Assembly (NCBI GenBank): GCA_943333505.2
Contig: CALQTN020000015.1
Location: 1-64,000 of the forward strand
From: Asaia bogorensis
GTDB lineage: Bacteria > Pseudomonadota > Alphaproteobacteria > Acetobacterales > Acetobacteraceae
Reading direction: 5' to 3'
DNA length: 64,000 bases
The position numbers and the translations under genes are program-made. Every line of letters starts with the position of its first letter. Positions within the stretch are counted from its first letter, which is position 1. This document shows positions 27,092 to 36,524 of this stretch, piece after piece. The notes beneath the pieces are model-generated. The model did no database searches. It was not told the DNA's origin and was given only the letters and a program-made list of their open reading frames with translations.

Positions 27092-28480
27092 ATGCCCAAG
27101 TCGCAACCCCCCACCCGTCGCCTGTTCGGTACTGATGGTATCCGCGGCACCGCCAACACTGCCCCGATGACGGCCGAAATCGCGCTCAAGCTTGGCCAGG
27201 CCGCCGGGCTGCGCTTTACCCGCGGCGCGCATCGCCACCGGGTGGTGATCGGCAAGGATACCAGGCTGTCTGGCTACATGATTGAGCCTGCTCTGGTCGC
27301 CGGTTTCATTGGCGCTGGCATGGACGTGGCGTTGGTCGGGCCATTACCAACCCCGGCAATCGCGCTGTTGACCCGCAGTTTGCGTGCGGATCTCGGGGTG
27401 ATGATTTCGGCGTCGCATAATAGCTTCGAGGATAACGGCATCAAACTGTTTGGTCCGGACGGCTATAAGCTCTCCGACGCCGATGAAGCCGAAATCGAAG
27501 GGATGATGGAGGGCGAGCTTGCGGCGCAACTGGCGCGGCCGGCACGCCTGGGGCGGGCGACCAGGCTTGATGACGCGGGTGGGCGCTATATCGAGTTTGC
27601 CAAAAGCACGTTTCCACGTGGCTTGCGGCTTGACGGTCTGAAAATCGTGATCGATTGCGCGCATGGTGCCGCCTACAAGGTCGCGCCGACCGTATTGTGG
27701 GAACTTGGGGCCGATGTCATCCGGGTCGGCGTGGCGCCGGACGGCTTTAACATCAACCGAGACTGCGGCTCGACCGTTCCGCAATTCATTGCCGGTGAGG
27801 TAAGGCGACATGGCGCCGATCTCGGCATTGCGCTGGACGGCGACGCGGACCGGCTGATCCTTTGCGACAATTTCGGAAACATCATCGACGGTGACCAGAT
27901 TCTGGCGCTGATTGCCTGTTCCTATGCGAAGGCTGGGCGACTGGTTGGTGGCGGGGTGGTGGCGACGGTGATGTCCAATCTCGGGCTCGAACGCCATCTG
28001 GCAGGCAAGGGCCTGGAATTGCATCGCACCGCCGTTGGTGATCGCTACGTGATGGAGCGGATGCGGGCTGGTGGGTTCAACGTCGGTGGCGAGCAATCCG
28101 GCCACATGATCCTGTCCGACTATGCGACGACCGGTGACGGGCTGCTGGCCGCCCTGCAAGTGCTGGCGGTGTTGGTCGAAACCGGAAGGCCGGCATCGGA
28201 AGTGTGCCAGGTCTTCACCAAACTGCCGCAGAAACTGCGGAGCGTCCGCTATGACGGGCCATCGCCGCTCGATAACCGCGCGATCAAGGCAGCGATTGTC
28301 GAGGCCGAGCGCGCGCTGGCTCGCGGCGGACGATTACTGATCCGCAAAAGCGGCACTGAGCCGGTGATCCGGGTGATGGCGGAAGGTGAAACTGCCGACG
28401 AGGTCGCCGAAATTGTTGATAGCCTGTGCGACCTGATCGCCGAAATCGCCGAGGGCGAAAGCAATGGTGCACACGCATGA
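27092..28480 (+). CDS. glmM: phosphoglucosamine mutase
   Basis: 462 residues. Opening [11 protein letters not shown], catalytic phosphoserine in [13 protein letters not shown] (Ser 108), metal loop LDGDADR near 248, and sugar-binding GGEQSGHMI. It interconverts glucosamine-6-P and glucosamine-1-P for UDP-GlcNAc synthesis, feeding peptidoglycan and LPS. It overlaps thiD by 4 bases. Confidence 0.96.
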   Translation: MPKSQPPTRRLFGTDGIRGTANTAPMTAEIALKLGQAAGLRFTRGAHRHRVVIGKDTRLSGYMIEPALVAGFIGAGMDVALVGPLPTPAIALLTRSLRADLGVMISASHNSFEDNGIKLFGPDGYKLSDADEAEIEGMMEGELAAQLARPARLGRATRLDDAGGRYIEFAKSTFPRGLRLDGLKIVIDCAHGAAYKVAPTVLWELGADVIRVGVAPDGFNINRDCGSTVPQFIAGEVRRHGADLGIALDGDADRLILCDNFGNIIDGDQILALIACSYAKAGRLVGGGVVATVMSNLGLERHLAGKGLELHRTAVGDRYVMERMRAGGFNVGGEQSGHMILSDYATTGDGLLAALQVLAVLVETGRPASEVCQVFTKLPQKLRSVRYDGPSPLDNRAIKAAIVEAERALARGGRLLIRKSGTEPVIRVMAEGETADEVAEIVDSLCDLIAEIAEGESNGAHA

Positions 28481-29295
28481 AGGGGCGGGTGTTGATTGTC
28501 GCGGGATCTGATTCAGGCGGCGGCGCGGGGATCCAGGCCGATATCAAGGCGGTGACCGCGATGGCAGGGTTTGCGATGACCGCGATCACCGCATTGACCG
28601 CTCAGAACACGCTGGGCGTCCACGGCGTACACATGGTGCCTGGCGCGTTCATCGCCCAGCAGATCAAGGTCGTGCTGGATGATCTTGGCGCCGACGCTAT
28701 CAAAACCGGCATGCTGGGTGACGCCGCGACCGTGGCGCTGGTTGCCGACATGCTGCGCCAACACGCCGCCAAGGTGAAGCTGGTGGTTGACCCGGTTATG
28801 GTGGCCAAGGGTGGGGCATCGTTGCTCACCGATGACGCCGTGGCCCATCTGCGCCGCCTGCTGCTGCCGATGGCGACATTGCTTACGCCGAATTTACCCG
28901 AGGCAAGCCTGTTGACCGGCATCGACATCGTCGATGAGGAAGGCATGCATCGTGCTGCGGCCGCGCTGCTGGCCATGGGACCTGACGCGGTGCTGCTGAA
29001 GGGCGGCCATTTGCCAGGCGAAGAACTGATCGACCTGCTGGTGACGGACGATGCAACACTTGCCTTTCGGTCGGCCAGGATCAACACGCCGCACACCCAC
29101 GGCACGGGCTGCACCCTGGCGAGCGCCGCTGCGGCCGGCCTCGCACAGGGCATGGCGCTGGTGGACGCGGTGTCGCGCGCCCGCGCCTATGTCCAGTCGG
29201 CAATTTTTTCAGCGCCCGGCTATGGCGCTGGGCATGGGCCGCTCAACCATGCGGTCACCGTTGATGTCGTGCGGCTTGAGAGTTTGCGGTCCTAG
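28477..29295 (+). CDS. thiD: hydroxymethylpyrimidine/phosphomethylpyrimidine kinase
   Basis: 272 residues starting [20 protein letters not shown], the ThiD N-terminus, with the anion-hole region [15 protein letters not shown] and catalytic Cys near the end. It phosphorylates HMP-P to HMP-PP for thiamine synthesis or salvage. The start is the ATG that overlaps the glmM stop. No TPP riboswitch is expected or seen in front of it because it lies inside the operon. Confidence 0.94.
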   Translation: MKGRVLIVAGSDSGGGAGIQADIKAVTAMAGFAMTAITALTAQNTLGVHGVHMVPGAFIAQQIKVVLDDLGADAIKTGMLGDAATVALVADMLRQHAAKVKLVVDPVMVAKGGASLLTDDAVAHLRRLLLPMATLLTPNLPEASLLTGIDIVDEEGMHRAAAALLAMGPDAVLLKGGHLPGEELIDLLVTDDATLAFRSARINTPHTHGTGCTLASAAAAGLAQGMALVDAVSRARAYVQSAIFSAPGYGAGHGPLNHAVTVDVVRLESLRS

Positions 29296-29331
29296 AGCAT
29301 GATGACCGCTGATAGGCGCGGTCATCATGCT
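29296..29331. terminator. bidirectional terminator-like hairpin between thiD and ppsA
   Basis: AGCATGATGACCGC (29296-29309) and GCGGTCATCATGCT (29318-29331) are perfect 14-base complements with an 8-base loop, starting at the base after the thiD stop codon. The ppsA gene ends 28 bases further on the other strand, so the hairpin serves both convergent genes. Confidence 0.65.
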
Positions 29332-29358
29332 GCTAAATCGTCCGTATTGGGGCCGGTA

Positions 29359-31773
29359 TCATGAGCCCGCGCGGGCGCTGAGTTCGGCGGCGGCAACCAG
29401 GTCAATGGTGCGCAACAGGCTCGACGGGTTGACGCTGATGGAGTTGATCCCGAGTCCGACCAGATATTGTGTGATCTCGGGGTAGTTGGCCGGGGCCTCG
29501 CCGCAAATCCCGACCTTGCGATGGTTGCGATGCGCGCCGGTCACCGCGAGGCGCAGCATTTCCAGCATGCCGGGATCGCGTTCGTCGAAATCGAAGGCAA
29601 CGATGTCGGAATCGCGATCAACGCCGAGGGTCAACTGGGTGAGGTCGTTCGATCCGATCGAGAACCCGTCGAATACCTTGGCGAAGGCATCGACCAGGAT
29701 CACGTTGTTGGGAATTTCGCACATCACGTAGATTTCCAGCCCGTTTTCCCCCCGCGCCAGCCCGTTGCCGGCCATAGCGGCGAGCACAGTTTCCGCTTCG
29801 GCCACGCGGCGGCAGAATGGCACCATGATCACCAGATTGGTGAGCCCCATCGCGCCGCGCACCCGGGCGAGCGCCTCGCATTCCAGCGCGAACCCCTCGG
29901 CATAGGCGGGATGGGCGTAGCGCGCCGCGCCACGAAACCCCAGCATGGGATTGGCCTCAACCGGTTCAAACGGCTTGCCGCCAAGCAACGCCGCATATTC
30001 GTTGGTCTTGAAGTCCGACAGCCGCACAATCACCGGCTTGGGATAGAAGGCGGCAGCGATGGTGCCGATGCCCTCGGCGAGGCTACGGACGAAATACTCG
30101 CGCGGCGAGGCAAATCCGGTGGCCCGTACGGCGATTTTGGCACGGTCTTCAGCGGTGATGCGCTCGGGGTGGATCAGCGCCATCGGGTGGATGCCGATAT
30201 GTTCGTTGATGATGAATTCCATCCGCGCCAGGCCGACACCGGTGTTTGGCATCATTGCGGTGCGGAAGGCGAGGTCGGGGTTGCCGAGATTGACCATGAT
30301 TTCGGTTTTCGGCATTGCCAGGCCGCTGACATCGCGCATGTCGATCGCGAATGGCACCTCGCCAGCATAGACGGTGCCGCTATCGCCATCGGCGCACGAA
30401 ATCGTGACGCGCGTTCCGGTGCTGAGCAGGGCCGTGGCGTTGCCGCAGCCGACCAAAGCTGGCACCCCAAGTTCGCGCGCGATGATCGCAGCGTGGCAGG
30501 TGCGGCCGCCATGGTCGGTGACGATGGCCGCCGCTGTCTTCATCACTGGCTCCCAGTCCGGGCTGGTGGTGGTCGCTACCAGGACTTCGCCGGGTTGGAA
30601 GTTGGCGAGGTCCTCGGTGCAGGTGATGACCCGGACAGCGCCCTGTGCGATCCGTTCGCCAACCGCCCGGCCGGTAACCAGGGCATCGCCGGTCCCGGTC
30701 AGGCGGAAGGTTTCGAGCTTGGCGCCCGACCGGCGCGACGCCACGGTTTCCGGCCGGGCCTGGAGGATATAAAGCCTGCCATCGCTGGCATCCTTGGCCC
30801 ATTCGATGTCCATTGGCATGGCGTGGCCGGCGGCCTTCGAATAGTGATCCTCAATGACCATCGCCTGATCGGCGAGGGTGAGCACTTCGGCATCGGTCAA
30901 GCAGAATTGCCCTTGCAGCTCCTTCGGCGTGACCTCGTCGCGGGTCGTCGAGCCGGTGTGGCCCTCGGCCAGGACCATCGTGAGTTCCTTGCTGCCGAGG
31001 CTGCGGCGTAGCACGGCGCGATGGCCGAGGCGCAAGGTCGGCTTGTGGACGATGAACTCGTCGGGATCGACCTTGCCCTGCACCACGTTTTCGCCAAGGC
31101 CGTACGATCCGGTGAGGAAAATCACATCACGAAAGCCAGATTCGGTATCGAGCGTGAAGATCACCCCGCTGCTGGCTCTGTCGGACCGCACCATCTTCAT
31201 CACGCCCACCGACAAGGCGACCTTGAAATGATCGAAGTCGTTATTGATCCGGTAGACGATCGCGCGGGCCAGGAAGAGCGAGGCAAAGCAGCGGCGGCAG
31301 GCCTCGAAAAGATCATCCGCACCCTGGATGTTGAGGAAGCTTTCATGCTGACCGGCGAAGCTTGCGGTCGGCAGATCCTCGGCGGTGGCCGAACTGCGGA
31401 CCGCGACCGCGACGTTGGCGCCGTATTCGGCTTCGAGTTTTTGGTAGGCCGCAGCGATTTCGGTGCGCAGTTCCGCGGTTCCGGTCGCGCTGTAGACGAT
31501 TGCCTGGGCCGCGGCCGCGCGGGCTGCGAGCAAGGGCATGTCGGTGATATCGAGTCCCTCAAGCAGGGCGCGCAGGCGGGGCAGGGCGCCGGCATCCAGA
31601 ATGGCAGCGTTATAGGCATCGGCGGTTGTGGCGAAGCCGTTTGGTACCAGCACGCCGCGCGGGGCCAGGGCACGATAAAGCTCCCCGAGCGAGGCGTTCT
31701 TGCCGCCGACGCGGGGGACGTCGCTGAGGGCGATGCTGTCGAACCAACGCAGGCGGGAAGGGGGCTTGGACAT
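29359..31773 (-). CDS. ppsA: phosphoenolpyruvate synthase
   Basis: 804 residues, full length. The ATP-grasp domain includes VAVRSSATAEDLPTASFAGQ, the phosphohistidine is in DHGGRTCHAAIIARELGVPA, and the C-terminal PEP-binding barrel includes EIPNNVILVDAF and SIGSNDLTQLTLGVDRD. It converts pyruvate plus ATP to PEP, AMP and phosphate for gluconeogenesis, which would be needed for growth on the acids the neighbouring catabolic genes may yield. It is a single gene ending at a shared hairpin. Confidence 0.96.
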   Translation of the reverse strand: MSKPPSRLRWFDSIALSDVPRVGGKNASLGELYRALAPRGVLVPNGFATTADAYNAAILDAGALPRLRALLEGLDITDMPLLAARAAAAQAIVYSATGTAELRTEIAAAYQKLEAEYGANVAVAVRSSATAEDLPTASFAGQHESFLNIQGADDLFEACRRCFASLFLARAIVYRINNDFDHFKVALSVGVMKMVRSDRASSGVIFTLDTESGFRDVIFLTGSYGLGENVVQGKVDPDEFIVHKPTLRLGHRAVLRRSLGSKELTMVLAEGHTGSTTRDEVTPKELQGQFCLTDAEVLTLADQAMVIEDHYSKAAGHAMPMDIEWAKDASDGRLYILQARPETVASRRSGAKLETFRLTGTGDALVTGRAVGERIAQGAVRVITCTEDLANFQPGEVLVATTTSPDWEPVMKTAAAIVTDHGGRTCHAAIIARELGVPALVGCGNATALLSTGTRVTISCADGDSGTVYAGEVPFAIDMRDVSGLAMPKTEIMVNLGNPDLAFRTAMMPNTGVGLARMEFIINEHIGIHPMALIHPERITAEDRAKIAVRATGFASPREYFVRSLAEGIGTIAAAFYPKPVIVRLSDFKTNEYAALLGGKPFEPVEANPMLGFRGAARYAHPAYAEGFALECEALARVRGAMGLTNLVIMVPFCRRVAEAETVLAAMAGNGLARGENGLEIYVMCEIPNNVILVDAFAKVFDGFSIGSNDLTQLTLGVDRDSDIVAFDFDERDPGMLEMLRLAVTGAHRNHRKVGICGEAPANYPEITQYLVGLGINSISVNPSSLLRTIDLVAAAELSARAGS

Positions 31774-31839
31774 GGCGGCTCTCCTGGTTGGCTGTTGCCA
31801 AATAGTGCCGCATTGCCGCCTAACGGTCGTTGATCTGTG

Positions 31840-32445
31840 TCACCCCCGTGCCAGCCGACGCTGGACAAAATCCAACCGGTCCTGGCCCCAGAAGATTTCA
31901 TCACCGATCACGTAGCTTGGCGCGCCGAATACCCCGCGATCCAGGGCTGCCTGCGTGTCGGCGGCCTTCATCTCCGTCCAGCGCGGCTCGGCACCCAACG
32001 CCATCACTTTGGCGGCGTCGAGCCCAACTTCGCCGATCAGGCGGGCGAGCGTTGCCTCATCAGCCGGATTGGCTTCGTCTTCCCACACGGCCTTGAGCAC
32101 GCGATGGGCGAGGCGGATGGCCGGGGCGTCGCCCATGGTTTCGCGCACCGCGATCACGCAGGCCGACGACAAAGCTTCCGAGGTCGGGAAGAAGGCCGGC
32201 TTGATGTTGATCGGGATGCCGAGGAAATCGCGCCAGCGCGGCAGTTCCTGCAGGCGATAAGCCTGGCGCTGCGGTGATCGCTTGGGTAATGGCAGCCCGC
32301 CGGAAGCCGCGAAAATTGTACCGAAATCGACCGGCCAGATGCGCAACGTGGCGCCGTGCTGCGCCGTCATCGCGACAATGCGGGCGGCGCCGAGATAGGT
32401 CCAGGGCGAACCGAGGCTCGCGTAATAGTCGACATGCAATGCCAT
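31840..32445 (-). CDS. 2-hydroxychromene-2-carboxylate isomerase-like DsbA-fold protein
   Basis: 201 residues of the kappa-class GST/DsbA-like HCCA isomerase family: DYYASLGSPWTYLGAARI at the start, GIPINIKPAFFP in the middle and GVFGAPSYVIGDEIFWGQDRLDFV at the end. Family members use glutathione in aromatic ring-cleavage pathways such as naphthalene degradation; no other such genes are nearby, so the substrate is open. The start at 32445 has GGGAAG upstream. It is divergent from the SDR gene with about 67 bases between. Confidence 0.85.
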   Translation of the reverse strand: MALHVDYYASLGSPWTYLGAARIVAMTAQHGATLRIWPVDFGTIFAASGGLPLPKRSPQRQAYRLQELPRWRDFLGIPINIKPAFFPTSEALSSACVIAVRETMGDAPAIRLAHRVLKAVWEDEANPADEATLARLIGEVGLDAAKVMALGAEPRWTEMKAADTQAALDRGVFGAPSYVIGDEIFWGQDRLDFVQRRLARG

Positions 32446-32512
32446 CGGTGCTTCCCATCCCTGCGTTGTCCTGCAACTGTGCGCCAGGATTATATTTGGG
32501 GGAAGTGCCGCG

Positions 32513-33268
32513 ATGAATATCGATGTCAAAGGGAAGAAAGTGATTGTCGCCGGTGGCAGCCGCGGCATCGGGCGGGCGATCGTGCTGGCCTTCGCCGAAG
32601 CCGGAGCGGCGGTCTCGTTCTGCGCCCGTGGGGCTGACGCCTTGGAAGCGACCCGGGCGGACGCCGCGCGCTTCGGCGGTCAGGTGCATGCTGGCCATTG
32701 CGATCTGTCGAAGGCGGCTGAGATTGACGCCTATATCGCCACCGCCCAGGCAAAACTTGGTGGGATTGATGTGCTGGTCAACAACGCATCGGGCTTTGGA
32801 CGCGGCGATGACGAAAACAGCTGGGCGTTGAGCCTCGATGTCGATGTGATGGCGGTGGTGCGGGCATCAAACGCGGCGATGGCGGCATTGTTGACGTCAG
32901 GCGATGCCAGCATCATCAATATCGCGTCGGGATCGGGGTTGAACCCTTCAGTGCGCACGCCAGCCTATGGCGCGGCCAAGGCTGCAACGATCCATTACAC
33001 AAGGACCCAGGCGGCGGCGCATGCCCATGAGGGCATTCGCGCCAATTGTGTCTGCCCCGGGTCGATTTTCTTCGAAGGCGGCACTTGGGATGTCGCCAAG
33101 CGGGATAATCCGCCGCTTTATAACGCGACATTGGCATCCTGCCCGGCGGGGCGAATGGGCACACCGGAGGAGGTGGCCAATCTGGTGGTGTTCCTGGCGT
33201 CGCCGGCGGCAAGTTGGATAACCGCGCAGGTGATCAGCGTGAATGGCGGGCAGGGCCTTCGTCGCTGA
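32513..33268 (+). CDS. short-chain dehydrogenase/reductase
   Basis: 251 residues of classical SDR type. The cofactor loop GGSRGIGRA is near 14-22, NNASG near 90, the catalytic Ser region NIASGSG, and YGAAK with Tyr and Lys near 152-156. CVCPGSIFFEGGTW and SVNGGQG complete the pattern. Reaction unknown. It sits between the HCCA isomerase-like gene and the GntR regulator and may belong to either. Confidence 0.88.
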   Translation: MNIDVKGKKVIVAGGSRGIGRAIVLAFAEAGAAVSFCARGADALEATRADAARFGGQVHAGHCDLSKAAEIDAYIATAQAKLGGIDVLVNNASGFGRGDDENSWALSLDVDVMAVVRASNAAMAALLTSGDASIINIASGSGLNPSVRTPAYGAAKAATIHYTRTQAAAHAHEGIRANCVCPGSIFFEGGTWDVAKRDNPPLYNATLASCPAGRMGTPEEVANLVVFLASPAASWITAQVISVNGGQGLRR

Positions 33269-33327
33269 CCAACATTGCGGCGTTGTTGCGGTGACAATCC
33301 ACCCCCAATCGGGGTAAGACGCCGGCT

Positions 33328-34059
33328 ATGTTCTATCCAGGTAGGCTTAGTCGCGGCGTCGGGCCGCTTTATAGGCAGGCGGCAGCACAACTGCGTGCGG
33401 CAATTATGGAGGGACAGATAGTTGTCGGCGCGGACTTGCCGACCGAAGCGGATCTTGCGCAAGGATTTGGTGTCAGCCTGATTACGCTACGTCATGCCTT
33501 GCGCGATCTGGCGGCCGAGGGTCTGATTAAAAAGCGTACCGCCAAGGCGGCGACGGTGATCTCCCGGGTCGCAGCCGCGACGATCGCCCAGCCGCTCAAC
33601 AGCCTCGCTGATGTGATTGCGGTCACCGACGGCGCGCAGCTGCGTATTGCCGGCTACGGCAAGCGGCAATCGGACGAGGCAGCTGCGGCGTTCGGGTTGG
33701 CGTCGACCGAGGAGCTTTACTGTCTGCGCGGTAGAATGTTCCGGGCGGGCGAACCGGTCAGTGAAGTGACGATCTTCTTCCCACCGGAAATCGGCGCCCG
33801 GCTCAACCGGGCCGATTTCGACGATGTGGTGGTGTTTCGCTCGGTCGAAAAGCGTCTAGGGATCAAGCTGTCGGGCGCACGCATCACCGTATCGGCGGAA
33901 CTCGCCGACGCGGGGCTGGCGCGATCGCTGATAACCCAGCCAGGCGCCCCGGTGCTCGTCAACCGCATGTTATGGCACGCCGAGGATGGCCGGCCGGTGG
34001 AGCTGACCATCGCACGCCACCGGGCCGACAGATACCGGTTGAGTTATGACGTCTCCTGA
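33328..34059 (+). CDS. GntR/HutC-family transcriptional regulator
   Basis: 243 residues. An N-terminal winged helix-turn-helix (PLYRQAAAQLRAAIMEGQIV, then LPTEADLAQGFGVSLITLRHALRDLAAEGL) precedes a C-terminal UTRA ligand-sensing domain with FPPEIGARLN and ELTIARHRADRYRL. HutC-type regulators usually repress a nearby catabolic operon until its substrate or an intermediate binds. It converges on the end of the large minus-strand operon at 34065-41421, with 5 bases between stop codons, and is its most likely regulator. Confidence 0.87.
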   Translation: MFYPGRLSRGVGPLYRQAAAQLRAAIMEGQIVVGADLPTEADLAQGFGVSLITLRHALRDLAAEGLIKKRTAKAATVISRVAAATIAQPLNSLADVIAVTDGAQLRIAGYGKRQSDEAAAAFGLASTEELYCLRGRMFRAGEPVSEVTIFFPPEIGARLNRADFDDVVVFRSVEKRLGIKLSGARITVSAELADAGLARSLITQPGAPVLVNRMLWHAEDGRPVELTIARHRADRYRLSYDVS

Positions 34060-34064
34060 TCCGG

Positions 34065-36446
34065 TCAGCGATCTTTCACCACCCCGATCGTCGCGCCCAT
34101 CTTGATTGTCGCGCCGGCAGTTTTTACCACCTGCGCGATGATGCCGCTCGCCGGGGCCTCGATTTCCACCACCGCCTTGTCGGTTTCGATTTCGGCGACG
34201 ATGTCGCCTTTGGCCACGGTCGCGCCGTCATCGACGGTCCAGCGTACCAGCTTGCCCGAATCGATGGTCAGGTCGCCGAACGGCATATTGATCAGCGCAC
34301 CTTTCAGCGTGCCAAGGTTCGGGGCTGGTGCGGAGGCAGCCGGCGGTGGGGCCGCGGCAATGTCGTCAATCGGCGCCTGCACCCCGTCGGGCCGACCTTT
34401 CCAGCGCCAGGGCGGCGTGGCGGTGCCGGCCAACACTTCGCGCACCCGCAGCACAACCCGATCGGCGTTGACCAGCATCGCGCGTTCGAGTGCGGGGCCA
34501 AACGGATGGGTGACAGGCGCCGTATGCAGGCGCGCAACCGGGGCATCGAGGTCGTTGAACGCCAGTTCGTTCATCGCCTGGCCTATTTCGGCACCAACCC
34601 CCATCATCGGCCAACCCTCATCGACAACCAACAAATGATGGGTTTTCTTCACGCTGGCTGCCACCGTATCGACATCAAGCGGCTGGATGGTGCGCATGTC
34701 GATCACCTCGACTTCTATCCCGTCGGGCGCGAGCATCTCGGCGGCTTCGAGGGCGCGATGCACCATCTGGCCGGTGGCGGCGATGGTGATGTGGCGGCCT
34801 TGGCGGGCGATCCGGGCGAGGCCGAAGGGCACGTAGTGATCGCCGTCCTGCACGGGGCCTTTGCTGGCGAACAGGGCTTTCGGTTCCAGCATCAGCACCG
34901 GGTCGCCGGCGCGCAATGCGGTTTTCATCAGCCCCTTGGCGTCGGCAGGGGTTGACGGCATGCACACGATCAGGCCGGGAATATGTGCCCACATTGAATG
35001 ATAAGTGCCGCTATGGTGCGGGCCGGTGCTGCGCACGGTGCCGGCGCCGACCCGGATCACCATCGGCGCATTCATCTGGCCGTTGCTCATGTAGCGTAAT
35101 TTGGCGGCTTGCAGCGCGATCTGGCCACCAGCCTCGAACAGGAAATCGGCGAACATCAGATCGGCAATGACCCTGACCCCAGTGGCGGAGGCGCCGAGGG
35201 CGGCGCCAGTGAAGCCCTGCTCGCTGATCGGCATGTCGACGACCCGGTCTTCGCCGAATTCCTGGTAGAGACCCTTGGTGTGGGCGAAGGTACCGCCACG
35301 TTCGCCAGTGCCCTCGCCGAAATAGAGAATGTTGCGGTTGGCGCGCATTTCCTCGGCGATGCCATCGCGTACCGCGTCGAGCCAGGATGTCTCGCGCGCT
35401 TGGGTGGCGGCGCGTGGGGCGATTGCCTCCGGGGGATTGATTGGATCGGCATAGGTGTGGCGGAACACAGTCGCCGGATCAGGTTCCGGCGAGGCACGGG
35501 CGAAATCCACGCTTTCCTGCACAGCATCGTCGACGCGGGCTTCGATTTCGGCGATCTGGTCGGCGGTGGCAATGCCGAATTCGTCGATCAGCCGCGCCCG
35601 GAAGGTGGTAACCGGGCAGCGGGCGGTCCAGGCATCAAGCTCTTCCTGCGACCGGTAACTGCCGGTGACCGGATCGCCTTCGTGATGGCCGACGGTGCGG
35701 TAGGTCTTGGCCTCGATCAAGGTCGGACCAAGGCCGGCCCGGGCGCGCTCGGAGGCGATGCGCACCGCCTCCCACATCGCCAGCACATCATTGCCATCAA
35801 CCGCGACGCCGGGGATGCCGTAGGCGGCGGCGCGGCTGGCGATTTCGGGGTTCAAAGTGACCGAACTCAACGCCGTCGCGGTCGCATACAGATTATTTTC
35901 GCAGACAAAAATGACCGGTGCACGACGAAAGCCCGCAATGTTCAGGGCCTCATGAAAGCCGCCATGGCTGGTGGCGCCATCGCCGAAAAACGCCACACCG
36001 ACATCACCCGTGCCGCGAAACTGCGCGCTGATCGCCGCCCCCAATGCGTGCGACGCGCCGGCTGCGACCACGCCGTTGGTGCCGAACAGCCCTATGCCGC
36101 GATCATACAAATGCATGGTGCCACCCCGCCCGCCGACCGCGCCGCCATGCTTGCCGTAAAGTTCTGCCATCAAAATCTTCGGGTCCATCCCCTTGGCCAG
36201 CGCGTGGCCGTGGCCACGATGGGTTGAGGTGATCCAGTCCGACGGCCGTAGATGCGCACATACCCCGGTCGCAACCGCTTCCTCGCCGATATACAAATGC
36301 AGAAACCCCGGCGTTTCCCCGGTGCGGCAGGCGATTTGCGCGGCTTGCTCGAAGCGGCGCAGCAACGTCATGCGTTCGAAGAGTTGCAGCATTTCTGGCG
36401 CGGTGAGGCCGGCGGGGAGGGGGGGATTATTGGGTCTGCGGGCCAT
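34065..36446 (-). CDS. fused 2-oxoacid dehydrogenase E1alpha-E1beta-lipoyl protein
   Basis: 793 residues in three parts. E1alpha is about 1-330, with thiamine-diphosphate motif GDGATSHGG at 155-163 and ENN at 183-185. E1beta is about 340-690, with ISEQGFTGAALGASATG, MFADFLFEAG and VDEGWPMMGVGAEIG. A proline/alanine linker leads to a lipoyl domain at about 720-793, with the lipoyl-lysine in IETDKAVVEIEAP (Lys 757). The E1 parts resemble acetoin- and pyruvate-dehydrogenase-type E1. No E2 acyltransferase or E3 gene is in the window. ATG 36446 has AAGG upstream. Last gene of the operon. Confidence 0.88.
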   Translation of the reverse strand: MARRPNNPPLPAGLTAPEMLQLFERMTLLRRFEQAAQIACRTGETPGFLHLYIGEEAVATGVCAHLRPSDWITSTHRGHGHALAKGMDPKILMAELYGKHGGAVGGRGGTMHLYDRGIGLFGTNGVVAAGASHALGAAISAQFRGTGDVGVAFFGDGATSHGGFHEALNIAGFRRAPVIFVCENNLYATATALSSVTLNPEIASRAAAYGIPGVAVDGNDVLAMWEAVRIASERARAGLGPTLIEAKTYRTVGHHEGDPVTGSYRSQEELDAWTARCPVTTFRARLIDEFGIATADQIAEIEARVDDAVQESVDFARASPEPDPATVFRHTYADPINPPEAIAPRAATQARETSWLDAVRDGIAEEMRANRNILYFGEGTGERGGTFAHTKGLYQEFGEDRVVDMPISEQGFTGAALGASATGVRVIADLMFADFLFEAGGQIALQAAKLRYMSNGQMNAPMVIRVGAGTVRSTGPHHSGTYHSMWAHIPGLIVCMPSTPADAKGLMKTALRAGDPVLMLEPKALFASKGPVQDGDHYVPFGLARIARQGRHITIAATGQMVHRALEAAEMLAPDGIEVEVIDMRTIQPLDVDTVAASVKKTHHLLVVDEGWPMMGVGAEIGQAMNELAFNDLDAPVARLHTAPVTHPFGPALERAMLVNADRVVLRVREVLAGTATPPWRWKGRPDGVQAPIDDIAAAPPPAASAPAPNLGTLKGALINMPFGDLTIDSGKLVRWTVDDGATVAKGDIVAEIETDKAVVEIEAPASGIIAQVVKTAGATIKMGATIGVVKDR

Positions 36447-36457
36447 TTTAAAGATCC

Positions 36458-36512
36458 TTGAAGGCAAGGAAGGTCTTCTTTGTTTGAAAACAATGAAGCA
36501 AAAAAACTTCCG
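36458..36512 (+). repeat. dispersed palindromic intergenic repeat (copy at 36.5 kb)
   Basis: GAAGGCAAGGAAGGTCTTCT continues as TTGTTTGAAAACAATGAAGC, then seven A and CTTC. The arms CTTCTTTGTTT and AAAACAATGAAG pair imperfectly. It aligns with the units at 9173-9222 and 59678-59716. It fills the 78-base gap between two co-oriented operon genes, where it would be transcribed and could modulate expression of the E1 fusion relative to upstream genes. Confidence 0.6.
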
Positions 36513-36524
36513 ACTTGGTGGTGG

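Noticed and set aside
28426-28520. TPP riboswitch in front of thiD
   Set aside because: thiD starts inside the glmM stop codon and has no leader; no thi-box-like sequence is visible.
29467-31011. 514-codon open frame antisense to ppsA
   Set aside because: Same cause; PEP synthase motifs are intact on the minus strand.
35109-36227. 372-codon open frame antisense to the E1 fusion
   Set aside because: Gly/Asp-rich shadow of a clearly coding strand.
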